Assembly (NCBI RefSeq): GCF_020696975.1
Contig: NZ_JAJGBK010000029.1
Coordinates: 1 to 64,000 of the forward strand
DNA: 64,000 bases
Direction: 5' to 3'
Source: Methanoculleus sp.
GTDB taxonomy: Archaea; Halobacteriota; Methanomicrobia; Methanomicrobiales; Methanoculleaceae
Made by a program: the position numbers and the translations under genes. Below the pieces are notes generated by a model. It made no database searches. It was not told the DNA's origin and saw only the letters and a program-made list of their open reading frames with translations. Positions 1-7,462 of this stretch are shown piece after piece; position 1 is the first letter of the stretch; each line of letters starts with the position of its first letter.

Positions 1-507
1 GGTACGGAGGTTAAGGGACACCTCTCCGGTCAGAGTTTCATGGCTCTGCATGCCGGCGGTGTTTCGGGCGGAAAGATCGTCGGAGCCCAGGGAGCCATCC
101 CGTTCATCGAGAACCTCTCCGATGAGGCGATCAAGCGCTTCCAGGACCAGGTCGAGATGGTCAACATCATGGAAAGCGAGGACATGGGCACCATCAAGGC
201 CAAGATCGACGAACTCAAGGCCAGAGACCCCGGTGCGTTCGGCGCAGAACCCATGGTTGTCGAAGTCAAGGAAGCGGGCGGCGGTGCGGCAGAAGTTGCC
301 GTTGCAGGCGCTAACCCGCAGTTCCTTGAGATCGAGGAGCGGCTTAATGCCATCGAGGAGAGGATCGAGTTCGTCGATGCCGAGATCGCTCAGCGCGTCG
401 GAAGAAAGATCGGGCGCGATGTCGGCATCCTGTACGGACTGGTCGCAGGTTTGATTGTATTCATGATGTTGTTGGTATTACTGCCCAAATTGATTGGGTA
501 CCTGTAA
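1..507 (+). CDS. mtrA: Tetrahydromethanopterin S-methyltransferase subunit MtrA (3' part), fused to an MtrG-like domain
   Basis: The 5' end lies outside the window. The first ~85 visible residues match the cobamide-binding MtrA domain ([31 protein letters not shown]). A short Ala/Gly/Glu linker follows with no stop, then a ~65-residue segment of MtrG type: an acidic coiled-coil stretch ([20 protein letters not shown]), the motif [21 protein letters not shown], and one C-terminal membrane helix. In the family, MtrA carries the corrinoid that takes the methyl group from methyl-H4MPT and passes it to coenzyme M, coupled to sodium export. The native MtrA anchor seems to have been replaced by MtrG. 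No separate mtrF or mtrG lies before mtrH, which starts 16 bases later. Confidence 0.85.
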   Translation, partial: GTEVKGHLSGQSFMALHAGGVSGGKIVGAQGAIPFIENLSDEAIKRFQDQVEMVNIMESEDMGTIKAKIDELKARDPGAFGAEPMVVEVKEAGGGAAEVAVAGANPQFLEIEERLNAIEERIEFVDAEIAQRVGRKIGRDVGILYGLVAGLIVFMMLLVLLPKLIGYL

Positions 508-523
508 AGGAGGATTGGCGAAT

Positions 524-1561
524 ATGTTCAAATTCGAAAAAGAGCAGACGGTACACGACTTTAATGGTACCAAGATCGGCGGGCAGCCTGGAGAATACCC
601 GACCGTGCTCGGTGCATCCATCTTCTACAACAAGCACGAAGTTGTACTGGATGACCACACTGGAAAGATTGACAAGGCAAAGGCAGAAGCACTCTGGAAC
701 CGCTGCCAGGAACTCTCGGATATTACCGGCATTCCGCACTTCATCCAGATGATCGCCGAGTACGGCGAGGCTTTCGACAGTTACATCGACTGGTTCTGCA
801 GCATCGATGACAAGACCGCGTTCCTGATGGACTCGTCGGCACCCACGGCGCTCGCGCACGCCTGCGAGTACGTCACCGAAGCGGGTGTCGCCGACCGTGC
901 GATCTACAACTCGATCAACGGCTCGATCCTGCCCGAGAACATCGAGGCACTGGCGAAGAGCGACGTGAATGCAGCAATCGTCCTCGCCTTTAACCCCGGC
1001 GACCCGTCGGTCTCCGGCCGTGAGAAGGTTCTGGTCGAGGGCGGCGTCGCCGGCCAGGAGATGGGTATGCTCGAGATCGCGGAGAAGTGCGGCATCACCC
1101 GCCCGATCCTCGACACCGCGGCGACCCCGCTCGGTCTCGGCTCCGGTGGCTCGTACCGTGAGATCCTCGCCTGCAAAGCTATCCACGGTCTCCCCACCGG
1201 TGGTGCGTACCACAACATGACCGTCTCCTGGACCTGGCTGAAGCGCTGGAAGGGAACGAAGAAGACCCCCTCGCAGCAGCTCGCCGGCCTCGAGGGCAAA
1301 CAGGGTCTCGTTGAGCAGCTCACGCACCACTACCTCGGCGGCACGGACGGTATGCGCCAGGCGGCCTGGTCTGCACCCGATATCGGCTGCAACATGATTG
1401 CAAGCACGCTCGGTGCCGACCTCATCATGTACGGCCCGATCGAGAATGTCGAGGCGATGATCACCGCTCAGGCCTACTCCGATATCGTTATCCTGGAAGC
1501 GGTGCGTGACCTCGGCATCGAGCCTCAGGTGGACACCCACCCGTTCTTCAGGCTCATTTAA
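524..1561 (+). CDS. mtrH: Tetrahydromethanopterin S-methyltransferase subunit H
   Basis: This 345-residue soluble subunit transfers the methyl group from methyl-tetrahydromethanopterin to the corrinoid of MtrA. Family signatures are visible: the start MFKFEKEQTV, the segment IGGQPGEYPTVLGASIFY, TIM-barrel-type stretches such as DSSAPTALAHACEYVTEAG, and the end DTHPFFRLI. The ATG at 524 is chosen because AGGAGG sits seven to eight bases upstream; the open frame extends a few codons further back without support. It is the last gene of the mtr operon here, followed at once by a poly-T tract. Confidence 0.95.
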   Translation: MFKFEKEQTVHDFNGTKIGGQPGEYPTVLGASIFYNKHEVVLDDHTGKIDKAKAEALWNRCQELSDITGIPHFIQMIAEYGEAFDSYIDWFCSIDDKTAFLMDSSAPTALAHACEYVTEAGVADRAIYNSINGSILPENIEALAKSDVNAAIVLAFNPGDPSVSGREKVLVEGGVAGQEMGMLEIAEKCGITRPILDTAATPLGLGSGGSYREILACKAIHGLPTGGAYHNMTVSWTWLKRWKGTKKTPSQQLAGLEGKQGLVEQLTHHYLGGTDGMRQAAWSAPDIGCNMIASTLGADLIMYGPIENVEAMITAQAYSDIVILEAVRDLGIEPQVDTHPFFRLI

Positions 1562-1564
1562 ACC

Positions 1565-1573
1565 CTTTTTTTT
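1565..1573 (+). terminator. Poly-T terminator of the mtr operon
   Basis: A run of eight to nine T residues starts four bases after the mtrH stop. This is the usual archaeal intrinsic termination signal and no hairpin is needed. It fits the end of the mtr transcript. Confidence 0.6.
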
Positions 1574-1706
1574 GCAGTTCCGGTGAACGGTATTCGTCCC
1601 CCCGCTCTGAGGAGGGGCTGCGCCCGTGTAAACCGGTTTACCCTGAATTGATGGCTTTAGTAATAACTATACATTGGCGAGCCCTATACCAGATCATCAG
1701 GCGCCT

Positions 1707-2405
1707 ATGAAGCTGATTACCGTTGCAGGCCCCCCATCTTCGGGGAAGACCTCTGTTATCCTCAAAACCATCGCAGCTCTCGGGCTGCCCCCGGGGAGCG
1801 TGGGCGTCGTGAAGTTCGACTCGCTCACCTCCTTCGACCACCAGCGCTACGATGAACAGAAGATACCCAACCAGACTGCTTTTGCCGGAAAGATCTGTCC
1901 GGACCACCATTTCGTCAGCAACGTCGAAGGGGCGGTCGAATGGGGCATGAAGAAGGGGTTGTCGGTTCTCGTCACGGAGAGCGCAGGGCTCTGCAACCGG
2001 TGCTCGCCCTACGTGAACGGCATCTTATCGGTCTGTGTCATCGACAACCTCTCCGGCATCAACACCCCGCGGAAGATCGGCCCGATGCTGAAGTATGCCG
2101 ATATCGTCGTTGTCACGAAAGGGGATGTGGTCTCCCAGGCGGAGCGCGAGGTCTTCGCCTTCAACATCCGTGAGGTGAATGCATCGGCAACGGTTCTCTT
2201 CGTGAACGGGATCACCGGCCAGGGAGCGTTTATGCTTGCCCGCCACTGGCAGGATACACTGGATATCCGGACACTTCGCGACCGTAAACTCAGGTTCACG
2301 ATGCCTGCCGCCATCTGTTCCTACTGCACCGGCGAGACCCTCATCGGGGAGATGTACCAGATGGGGATGGTCAAAAGGATGGAGTTTGACGATGAAAGCC
2401 CCTGA
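1707..2405 (+). CDS. HypB/CooC-like P-loop GTPase with two CxxC motifs
   Basis: This 232-residue protein begins with a Walker A motif (GPPSSGKTS) about 9 residues from the start. A Walker-B-like segment, VTESAGLCNRCSPY, carries a CxxC. TKGD stands in the position of the NKxD guanine-specificity motif, and a second CxxC (ICSYCTGE) lies near the C-terminus. The fold is that of HypB/UreG-type metallochaperone GTPases, and the four cysteines suggest bound metal. ATG 1707 is preferred over an upstream TTG at 1674 because the P-loop then lies where the family has it. It overlaps the next gene by 14 bases and heads a three-gene operon with an ABC ATPase and a DUF364 protein. The substrate is unknown; metal delivery is an inference. 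Confidence 0.75.
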   Translation: MKLITVAGPPSSGKTSVILKTIAALGLPPGSVGVVKFDSLTSFDHQRYDEQKIPNQTAFAGKICPDHHFVSNVEGAVEWGMKKGLSVLVTESAGLCNRCSPYVNGILSVCVIDNLSGINTPRKIGPMLKYADIVVVTKGDVVSQAEREVFAFNIREVNASATVLFVNGITGQGAFMLARHWQDTLDIRTLRDRKLRFTMPAAICSYCTGETLIGEMYQMGMVKRMEFDDESP

Positions 2406-3426
2406 CTATGTTGCAGAGGTCTCGTCGGTGCCAATCGGCGATATCCTTCGCCGTTATCCTCTTGCGGTTGATTACCTCGCCAACATACGGCTGGTTGGGG
2501 TTGATGAAACAAAGACGCTTCCCGAGATCCTGGAAAACGTCGATGAGGATATGCTTGAGGAGTTCGGGCTTGACCGCGAGGAGGTTATATTCCATTTCAG
2601 TGCATTTCTTGAGGCATTCTCGCGAATGGAAGAGTCTATCGAGACGATCTCCTCAATCACGATCCTCGGCTGGCGAGACAAGGCGGGGAGGCCCGAGATG
2701 CTTGAACTGACGGTGACACCCGGCGAGGTCGTGAGCATTGTCGGTCCCACCGGCTCGGGAAAGAGCAGGCTGCTTGAAGATATCGAATGCCTTGCCCAGC
2801 GCGACACGCCGACTGCAAGACAGATCCTCATCAACGGTTCGGTCCCTGATCTCGATAAGAGATTCTCTACCGGGGGGAAGCTGGTAGCCCAGCTCTCGCA
2901 GAACATGAACTTCGTCATGGACTTAACGGTGCAGGAATTTCTGGAGATGCATGCAAAAAGCCGGATGATCCCGGACTCCGCCGCGGTTGTAGAGAAGTGT
3001 TTTGCGGTCGCCAATTCATTGGCAGGGGAGAAGTTCACCCTGGATACGAAAGTCACCCAGCTCTCCGGGGGGCAGTCGCGGTCGCTGATGATCGCCGACA
3101 CCGCTCTCTTGAGTTCATCCCCGATCATCCTCATCGACGAGCTGGAGAATGCAGGAATCGACCGGCGGGAGGCGATCGAGATCCTCGTCGGCAACGAGAA
3201 GATCGTCCTCATGTCGACGCACGACCCGCTTCTTGCCCTCCGTGCCGACAAGCGGATCGTCATCAGAAACGGAGGCGTGACAAAAGTGATCGAAACGACC
3301 GCGGAAGAGGAGCAGACACTGCATAAGATCGAGGCGATTGATTCTGCCCTCCTTGTTATCCGCAACCAGCTCCGGAGAGGGGAGATCGTTACAGAAGAGA
3401 GCATTCCGGAATTTCAGGAGAGATGA
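2392..3426 (+). CDS. ABC-type ATPase with an N-terminal DUF1858/ScdA-like helical domain
   Basis: This 344-residue protein has a ~75-residue helical N-terminus (IGDILRRYPLAVDYLANIRL) resembling DUF1858/ScdA-N-type domains but without their cysteine. An ABC nucleotide-binding domain follows: Walker A GPTGSGKS, Q-loop region QLSQNMNF, signature LSGGQSRS, Walker B IILIDELE, and switch histidine in MSTHD. There are no membrane segments and no permease gene nearby, so it is unlikely to be a transporter by itself. It sits between the HypB-like GTPase (14-base overlap) and the DUF364 gene (next start two bases after the stop). This argues for one complex or pathway, perhaps cofactor or metal-centre assembly. 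The function is not known to me. Confidence 0.75.
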   Translation: MKAPDYVAEVSSVPIGDILRRYPLAVDYLANIRLVGVDETKTLPEILENVDEDMLEEFGLDREEVIFHFSAFLEAFSRMEESIETISSITILGWRDKAGRPEMLELTVTPGEVVSIVGPTGSGKSRLLEDIECLAQRDTPTARQILINGSVPDLDKRFSTGGKLVAQLSQNMNFVMDLTVQEFLEMHAKSRMIPDSAAVVEKCFAVANSLAGEKFTLDTKVTQLSGGQSRSLMIADTALLSSSPIILIDELENAGIDRREAIEILVGNEKIVLMSTHDPLLALRADKRIVIRNGGVTKVIETTAEEEQTLHKIEAIDSALLVIRNQLRRGEIVTEESIPEFQER

Positions 3427-3427
3427 T

Positions 3428-4192
3428 ATGTGGGAATTATACAATGCGTTGATCGAAGGGATCCCCGACGACATTATCGTTGAAGATATGGTCCTCGGCG
3501 GGGAACTGACGTATGTTGAGGCGAACGGCGGCATCGGTATCGCTGGATACCGGTATTATATCCAGCGCGCCCCGATGATGACCGAAAACAGGATCGGGAA
3601 ACCGTTGAAAGAGGTGGCCGGGTGTGTGAAGTCCTGGAATCTGTGGGAAGCATCGATCGGCAACGCGGCGATCAACGCGTGGTACAATCATCCAGATACT
3701 GCCAGGAGAGCGGGGATCGAGGTTGCAGAGAAGAAACGGGTCGAGGAACGGCTGAAAGACCCGTTCATCAAGTCCCAGAATCTTGTAAAGGGGAAGAAAG
3801 TCTGTGTTGTCGGTCATTTCCCGTTCCTTGAGAAGTTGATCGCCCCCGTCTGTGACCTGAGTATCGTTGAGTGGGACCCCGAGGAGGGAGATTACCCGTA
3901 CTCGGCCTGCGAGTACCTGCTGCCGGAGTCCGATTATGTGTTCCTGACCTGTGGCGCTCTCGGCGACAAAAGCATGCCGCGGCTCCTCGAACTCTCGGAG
4001 AACGCAGAGAGAGTGACGATCGTGGGCCCGGGAACTCCCCTCTCTTCGGTCTTCTTCGATTACAGCGTCTCCGATCTCTCGGGTTTTGTCGCAACCGATG
4101 CTGCACTCGCCAAACGGATTCTTGCAGGAGCGGAAAGCCGGAGGATCTTCGGGGCAGGGATGAAGGTGCAGTATCTTCGAGGCGAGGTTTGA
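3428..4192 (+). CDS. DUF4213/DUF364 family protein
   Basis: This 254-residue protein shows the two parts of this family: an N-terminal region (about 1-105) with YVEANGGIGIAGYRYY and the conserved SWNLWEASIGNAAINAWYN, and a C-terminal Rossmann-like region (about 110-254) with KKVCVVGHFPFLEK, IVEWDPEEGDYPYSACEYLLPESDYV and TIVGPGTPLSS. A structurally studied member of the family was proposed to chelate heavy metals; that is family knowledge and not visible here. It is the last gene of the operon with the GTPase and the ATPase, two bases after the ATPase stop. Confidence 0.8.
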   Translation: MWELYNALIEGIPDDIIVEDMVLGGELTYVEANGGIGIAGYRYYIQRAPMMTENRIGKPLKEVAGCVKSWNLWEASIGNAAINAWYNHPDTARRAGIEVAEKKRVEERLKDPFIKSQNLVKGKKVCVVGHFPFLEKLIAPVCDLSIVEWDPEEGDYPYSACEYLLPESDYVFLTCGALGDKSMPRLLELSENAERVTIVGPGTPLSSVFFDYSVSDLSGFVATDAALAKRILAGAESRRIFGAGMKVQYLRGEV

Positions 4193-4310
4193 GGGGGGTT
4201 GCGGCGCCTTTTTTGCTTTGATGAAAGTGCTGAGGAAAAAGGAGCGGGCGCCGGACAACTCAGTTTTCGAGATGAACACCCCTGCCTCCATCCCATAAAG
4301 AGACGTGTAG

Positions 4311-4391
4311 CCCCCACCCCACCCGCGCTTCACGCTCCTCCCCCGCCCGTGAGGGGCGGGGGCAGTCATGGCGATACCCTATGGAAGGCCG
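4311..4391. repeat. Non-coding repeat, copy 1, with GC hairpin
   Basis: The unit runs from a C-rich start (ccccaccccacccgcgctt), through CACGCTCCTCCCC and a perfect hairpin (CCCCGCCC, loop GTGA, GGGGCGGGG), to GGCAGTCATGGCGATA and AAGGCCGT. The copy at 4560-4687 shares the same order of blocks. Confidence 0.65.
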
Positions 4392-4559
4392 TATCCTCCA
4401 GGGCGAGCCGGGGTTTCACCGTTTCTCCAGCACCTCCCGTGCAGTGGACCGTGGGGGTGTCCTCCTTGGGGGAGGGGCCGACGGGGAGGGGGCGTGTCCC
4501 CTCCCCTGTCTCTATCGTCATACTTCAGGTGCTCAAGACCCAGATCTGAGAACTGTTGC

Positions 4560-4687
4560 CCCCACCCCACCCACGCTTCGCGCTCCTCCCCGCACCTTCG
4601 GTGCTTCAACTCCTGCCCTTCGGCCAGTCGTTCCCCGCCCGCAAGGGGCGGCGGCAGTGCGTGGCGATAGTCACGGGGAAGCCGTGC
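4560..4687. repeat. Non-coding repeat, copy 2
   Basis: It repeats the block order of copy 1 (CCCCACCCCACCCACGCTT, CGCTCCTCCCC, a CCCCGCCC-GCAA-GGGGCGG hairpin, GGCAGTGCGTGGCGATA, AAGCCGT). About 45 bases are inserted in the middle, which themselves form a short hairpin around GCACCTTCGGTGC. Confidence 0.65.
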
Positions 4688-4744
4688 ATGGTTCTTTTCC
4701 AAACAGCGCCATTCTCAAAGACGATCGGAGGACATATCAGAGCG

Positions 4745-4876
4745 ATGGACATCTTTCAGTTTGCGAGCAACTTCATCGAGGCTAAAAAGGGCATGGCGCC
4801 AGCGATGAGGGAAGGTATTACGGATCGAATATGGACCTGGAAGGAGCTCTTGACATCATTTTCAGTTATAACTTAG
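4745..4876 (+). pseudogene. Remnant of a transposase/integrase C-terminus
   Basis: A 43-codon stretch (SNFIEAKKGMAPAMREGI, then DRIWTWKELL) resembles the C-terminal end of DDE integrase-type transposases, where a motif like FYNFIRPHxxLGGxTPAxAAG is followed by a Trp-rich WxWxxLL segment. No catalytic part is found upstream, where the repeats begin. It is therefore read as a decayed insertion-sequence end. The match is short and made from memory. Confidence 0.4.
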
Positions 4877-4999
4877 AGCACTACCCGGACAGGAGGGTCT
4901 GTCGATACCCTATAACCAATTCTGGAGCTGTTGGAGTGATCGCCCCCTTGGAAAATGCCCGCATCACCCTTGCCCGCTGCTGATCACGTTTTTCGGCGC

Positions 5000-5311
5000 T
5001 CATAGGGCCGGGGTGTGATCTTCAAGGCAACCCGGGGAAGAGGGGTAGATCTCGTCCAGAGTGCGTGCCCGAGAGTCCTCAAAGACCTCGTCGGCGTACC
5101 ATTTCGTATCAATGGCCAGGAAACTCATAAGAATAGGGATGGTATCGTTCCCTTTCTCCGTAAGTTCCCATTCAACGACCCGCGGACATTCCCTGACGAT
5201 CCCCGCCCGGATGAACCCGCCCTCCCCAAGTTCGCGCAGCCACATGATGAGGACACGCGAGGTCAGGCCGGGAAGAGAATGCCGGATCCGGTTAACTTGA
5301 TTTACGTTCTG
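5000..5311 (-). pseudogene. Truncated HxlR-family transcriptional regulator
   Basis: The frame encodes the C-terminal two thirds of an HxlR-type winged helix: NRIRHSLPGLTSRVL, then LRELGEGGFIRAG, PRVVEWELTEKGNDTIPIL and KWYADEVFEDSRART. The N-terminal part with the usual effector Cys and first helices is missing. Similarity stops near 5311, about 35 bases from the edge of the duplicated element at 5347. No start codon precedes the similarity; the first ATG (5245) lies inside the recognition helix. It is probably non-functional. A 40-codon frame of unknown meaning overlaps its stop (ATGA) and runs on to about 4880. Confidence 0.75.
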
Positions 5312-5346
5312 GAGCGGGCGGCCGACGGCGGTGTGAGGGTACGATC

Positions 5347-5675
5347 CGATCTCCGCCGTTCGGCGCGGCGCCCGGTTCGAGGCTGTGGTGGCCTAGTTTT
5401 GATCTGGAACCGATCGGAGAGGCCCGACGTGTAGATGCGTGTCACAGAAAAGGTATATAGAAGAACGTTGACGTCTCCATTGTGGATACCGAAATCGGTA
5501 TCCCGAGATGCGCGGGGTCGCCCATCCACGGTTCACGGCCGGATGACGCACCCCGCATGCCCGGAGGCAAAAGGAATGTACACATTCCGTGTACTTAAAC
5601 ATGTCCCTCTTCTGCCTCCGGGAGAAAGCGGAGGAAATGTCAATGAATGGAAAACTAGGAATGCGGGCATTCTCC
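5347..5675. repeat. Duplicated promoter/leader element, copy A
   Basis: This 330 bp stretch is similar along its whole length to 6705-7038. Shared blocks include GCCGTTCGGCGCGGC, GTGTCACAGAAA followed by a TATA-like ggtatata, CCGGATGA, CCCGGAGGCAAA, CGTACTTAAAC, CTCTTCTGCC and the first codons of a small secreted-protein gene (ATG 5643). The frame is not conserved between copies (a stop follows GTCACAGAAATGGTA in copy B), so the conservation is not for protein over most of its length. An inverted repeat, GATACCGA-AA-TCGGTATC, lies inside. Confidence 0.75.
5485..5502. promoter_or_regulatory. Inverted repeat within the leader element
   Basis: GATACCGA, two spacer bases, TCGGTATC is a perfect 8-base inverted repeat about 30 bases downstream of a TATA-like sequence (near 5450). 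Copy B keeps it imperfectly (GGATACCGGGATTGGCATCC). Position and symmetry suit an operator or a small RNA hairpin. Confidence 0.4.
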
Positions 5676-5741
5676 GGTACGAAGATTTCAGAACACAGAT
5701 TCTCCTCGGTGAGGTTCCGAGGTACAATTAACCTTTTTTTT

Positions 5742-6596
5742 ATGACGAGAAGTATCACCCTCCTGGCGCTCGGGCTCATCCTTGCGGTGATCGTCTGCAG
5801 TATCCCTGCAGGTGCGGTGGTGACGCCCCTCCCCGGGCAGGGGAACCAGACGGGAATTTTGTTTGGGGTCCACCCGAATGCGAAGACCAACGAGACGATC
5901 ACCGCGTTCATCGCCGAGCACGGGGAGATCTGGTGGCATGAGGGTGCGTACAATCACACGCATAAGTACGTGTACGTCGTGCCGGCGAACGCCTGCGAAG
6001 AACAGCTCGTCTACTTAAACCGGATAGCCGACGAACACGGCGGCGAACAGTCCATCGAGCAGATCTGGATCATCGGCTGCGATGAAGCGCTGCCCCGGGC
6101 TGCGGAGCTCACATTCCCGAAGATTTTTGCGAAGTATCCGGCGCTCAGCAACGACAGAGAGCTGCGGTCGTACGTCGAGAATCAATCCCCGGGCCGGTAC
6201 GAAGAGTTCAAGACCGGGTCTTCTCGGGCGCAGGTCTGTTTCATCAACGATACGGGGGTTTTCACGGAGTACATCGTCGACCTCTCGGGCGGAGAGATCG
6301 TCTCCACGACGTACGTCTCGGAAGAGGACCTGCCGGTCAACAAGTCCGCAGCAACGGCGCAGGCCTTCTCCGGGAAGCCCCCGGACGCCCGTGTCGAGAA
6401 TATCGTGCTACGGGCCTACGATGACACCATCGTCTGGGAGGTTACGGTCCGGGCCGGTTCGAAGGCTGATGTCGTGCAGGTCCCCGCGGACCCGGCATCC
6501 GGTCATCCGCCCTGGACGGCAACACCAGGGTTTGGAGCGGTCGTTGCTGTTTGTGGTATCGGAATGGGTATTGTTCTGTGTCGGAAGCGACGATAG
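5742..6596 (+). CDS. Secreted PGF-CTERM surface protein, function unknown
   Basis: This 284-residue protein begins with a clear signal peptide (MTRSITLLALGLILAVIV, cleavage after about AGA). The middle is soluble, with several Asn glycosylation sequons (NQT, NET, NHT, NKS) and no domain I recognise. It ends with PGFGAVVAVCGIGMGIVLCRKRR type anchoring: a PGF motif, a hydrophobic helix and a basic tail. This is the sorting signal cleaved by archaeosortase A before lipid attachment. The frame is open back to ATG 5643, the start that matches the duplicated element. That would put 33 residues before the signal peptide, so ATG 5742, directly after a T8 run, is preferred. The start is uncertain. Confidence 0.75.
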   Translation: MTRSITLLALGLILAVIVCSIPAGAVVTPLPGQGNQTGILFGVHPNAKTNETITAFIAEHGEIWWHEGAYNHTHKYVYVVPANACEEQLVYLNRIADEHGGEQSIEQIWIIGCDEALPRAAELTFPKIFAKYPALSNDRELRSYVENQSPGRYEEFKTGSSRAQVCFINDTGVFTEYIVDLSGGEIVSTTYVSEEDLPVNKSAATAQAFSGKPPDARVENIVLRAYDDTIVWEVTVRAGSKADVVQVPADPASGHPPWTATPGFGAVVAVCGIGMGIVLCRKRR

Positions 6597-6704
6597 GGGG
6601 CGGGAGCAACATGGCTGCGAACGCCCCGCTCGCACGGGGGAGGTCTCGCATTTTGTCTTCCGAAGTGTACCAAATTTTGAGCCCGAATGTCGAGTTTCTT
6701 GTGC
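6597..6704. other. Short intergenic stretch
   Basis: It lies between the PGF-CTERM gene and copy B of the leader element. No gene or clear signal is seen. Confidence 0.5.
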
Positions 6705-7038
6705 CCGATCCCCGCCGTCCGGCGCGGCACCCGTTTCAGGCCATGTGGACCCTTTTTTGCGGCGGATCGATCGGACGAACCGGATGAGTTGATGCATGTC
6801 ACAGAAATGGTATAGAGAAAAACGCTTACGCCTCCATCACGGATACCGGGATTGGCATCCCGAAATGTCTGGGATCCCCCCAGCCACGGTTGACGCCCGG
6901 ATGAAGAACCCCACAAACCCGGAGGCAAATAGGTGTTATGCGTTCTGCGTACTTAAACGTATGCCTCTTCTGCCCCCCGGGAACAGAAACACGGAGGTCG
7001 AATAGATGAAAGCAAAAACTGGACTGCAGGTATTCTCC
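6705..7038. repeat. Duplicated promoter/leader element, copy B
   Basis: This is the partner of 5347-5675, almost collinear (offset 1358 bases at the left end, 1363 at the right). It carries the same TATA-like box after GTCACAGAAA, the same TACTTAAAC box about 55 bases before the ATG at 7006, and the same start of a secreted-protein gene. In copy A that coding start runs into an unrelated gene. In copy B it leads into a short frame. Confidence 0.75.
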
Positions 7039-7203
7039 ATGCTCCTGGCAGTGCTGTTGGTGAACGTGGGGGTTGTGTCTGCGGTGAGTACAGAGAGTGT
7101 AGAAAATGTATCGCAGGGTTGGTTCGACACGCTCAATCACCAGAGCTCATTGTCATTTAATACGCAACTATTCAGGGCACCCGATGAACCGCCATCGGCA
7201 TGA
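7006..7203 (+). CDS. Small secreted protein or remnant of a larger one
   Basis: The 65-codon frame starts with a good signal peptide (MKAKTGLQVFSMLLAVLLVN, cleavage after about VSA) followed by only ~38 polar residues and a stop. GGAGGTCG lies 5-12 bases upstream of the ATG, so translation is likely. No family is recognised. The abrupt end and the shared upstream element suggest either a very small exported protein or the 5' remnant of a longer surface protein. Confidence 0.45.
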   Translation: MKAKTGLQVFSMLLAVLLVNVGVVSAVSTESVENVSQGWFDTLNHQSSLSFNTQLFRAPDEPPSA

Positions 7204-7462
7204 GGGATTTCCCTTGGAACGCCCCTTTCAATTCTGACAGCACCGGGCGGTCGTGTTTCTTGACCGTCGATATGAATTCCCTGACCCTGTAGAAATTCAT
7301 AGCTCACTCTTCACTCCGGAGGTCTTCTGTTTCAGTTTCAATTTAGATATCATAATAAAAAGATCTTTTGGTTGGGCTGAATAGTTACGAACCGTCAACC
7401 TTCGCACACAGTAAATTGCTGCCCTGTGCCCCGTAAGGGGCCCCGGCAGCAAGCCCCCTGCG

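Larger units (their letters stand above)
4193..4744. other. Gene-poor region with non-coding repeats
   Basis: No convincing gene is seen. The open frames here are GC-rich, Pro/Arg-rich and lack family features. A T-rich stretch directly after the DUF364 gene (4209-4219) may end that transcript. The rest contains two related GC-rich repeat copies, listed separately. Confidence 0.6.

Noticed and set aside
461-1540. Long minus-strand open frame opposite mtrH
   Set aside because: It is the antisense shadow of a certain gene in GC-rich DNA; its residues show no family and mtrH explains the region.
5435-5731. 98-codon frame in leader copy A
   Set aside because: The matching position in copy B has a stop after seven codons, so the frame is not conserved as protein.
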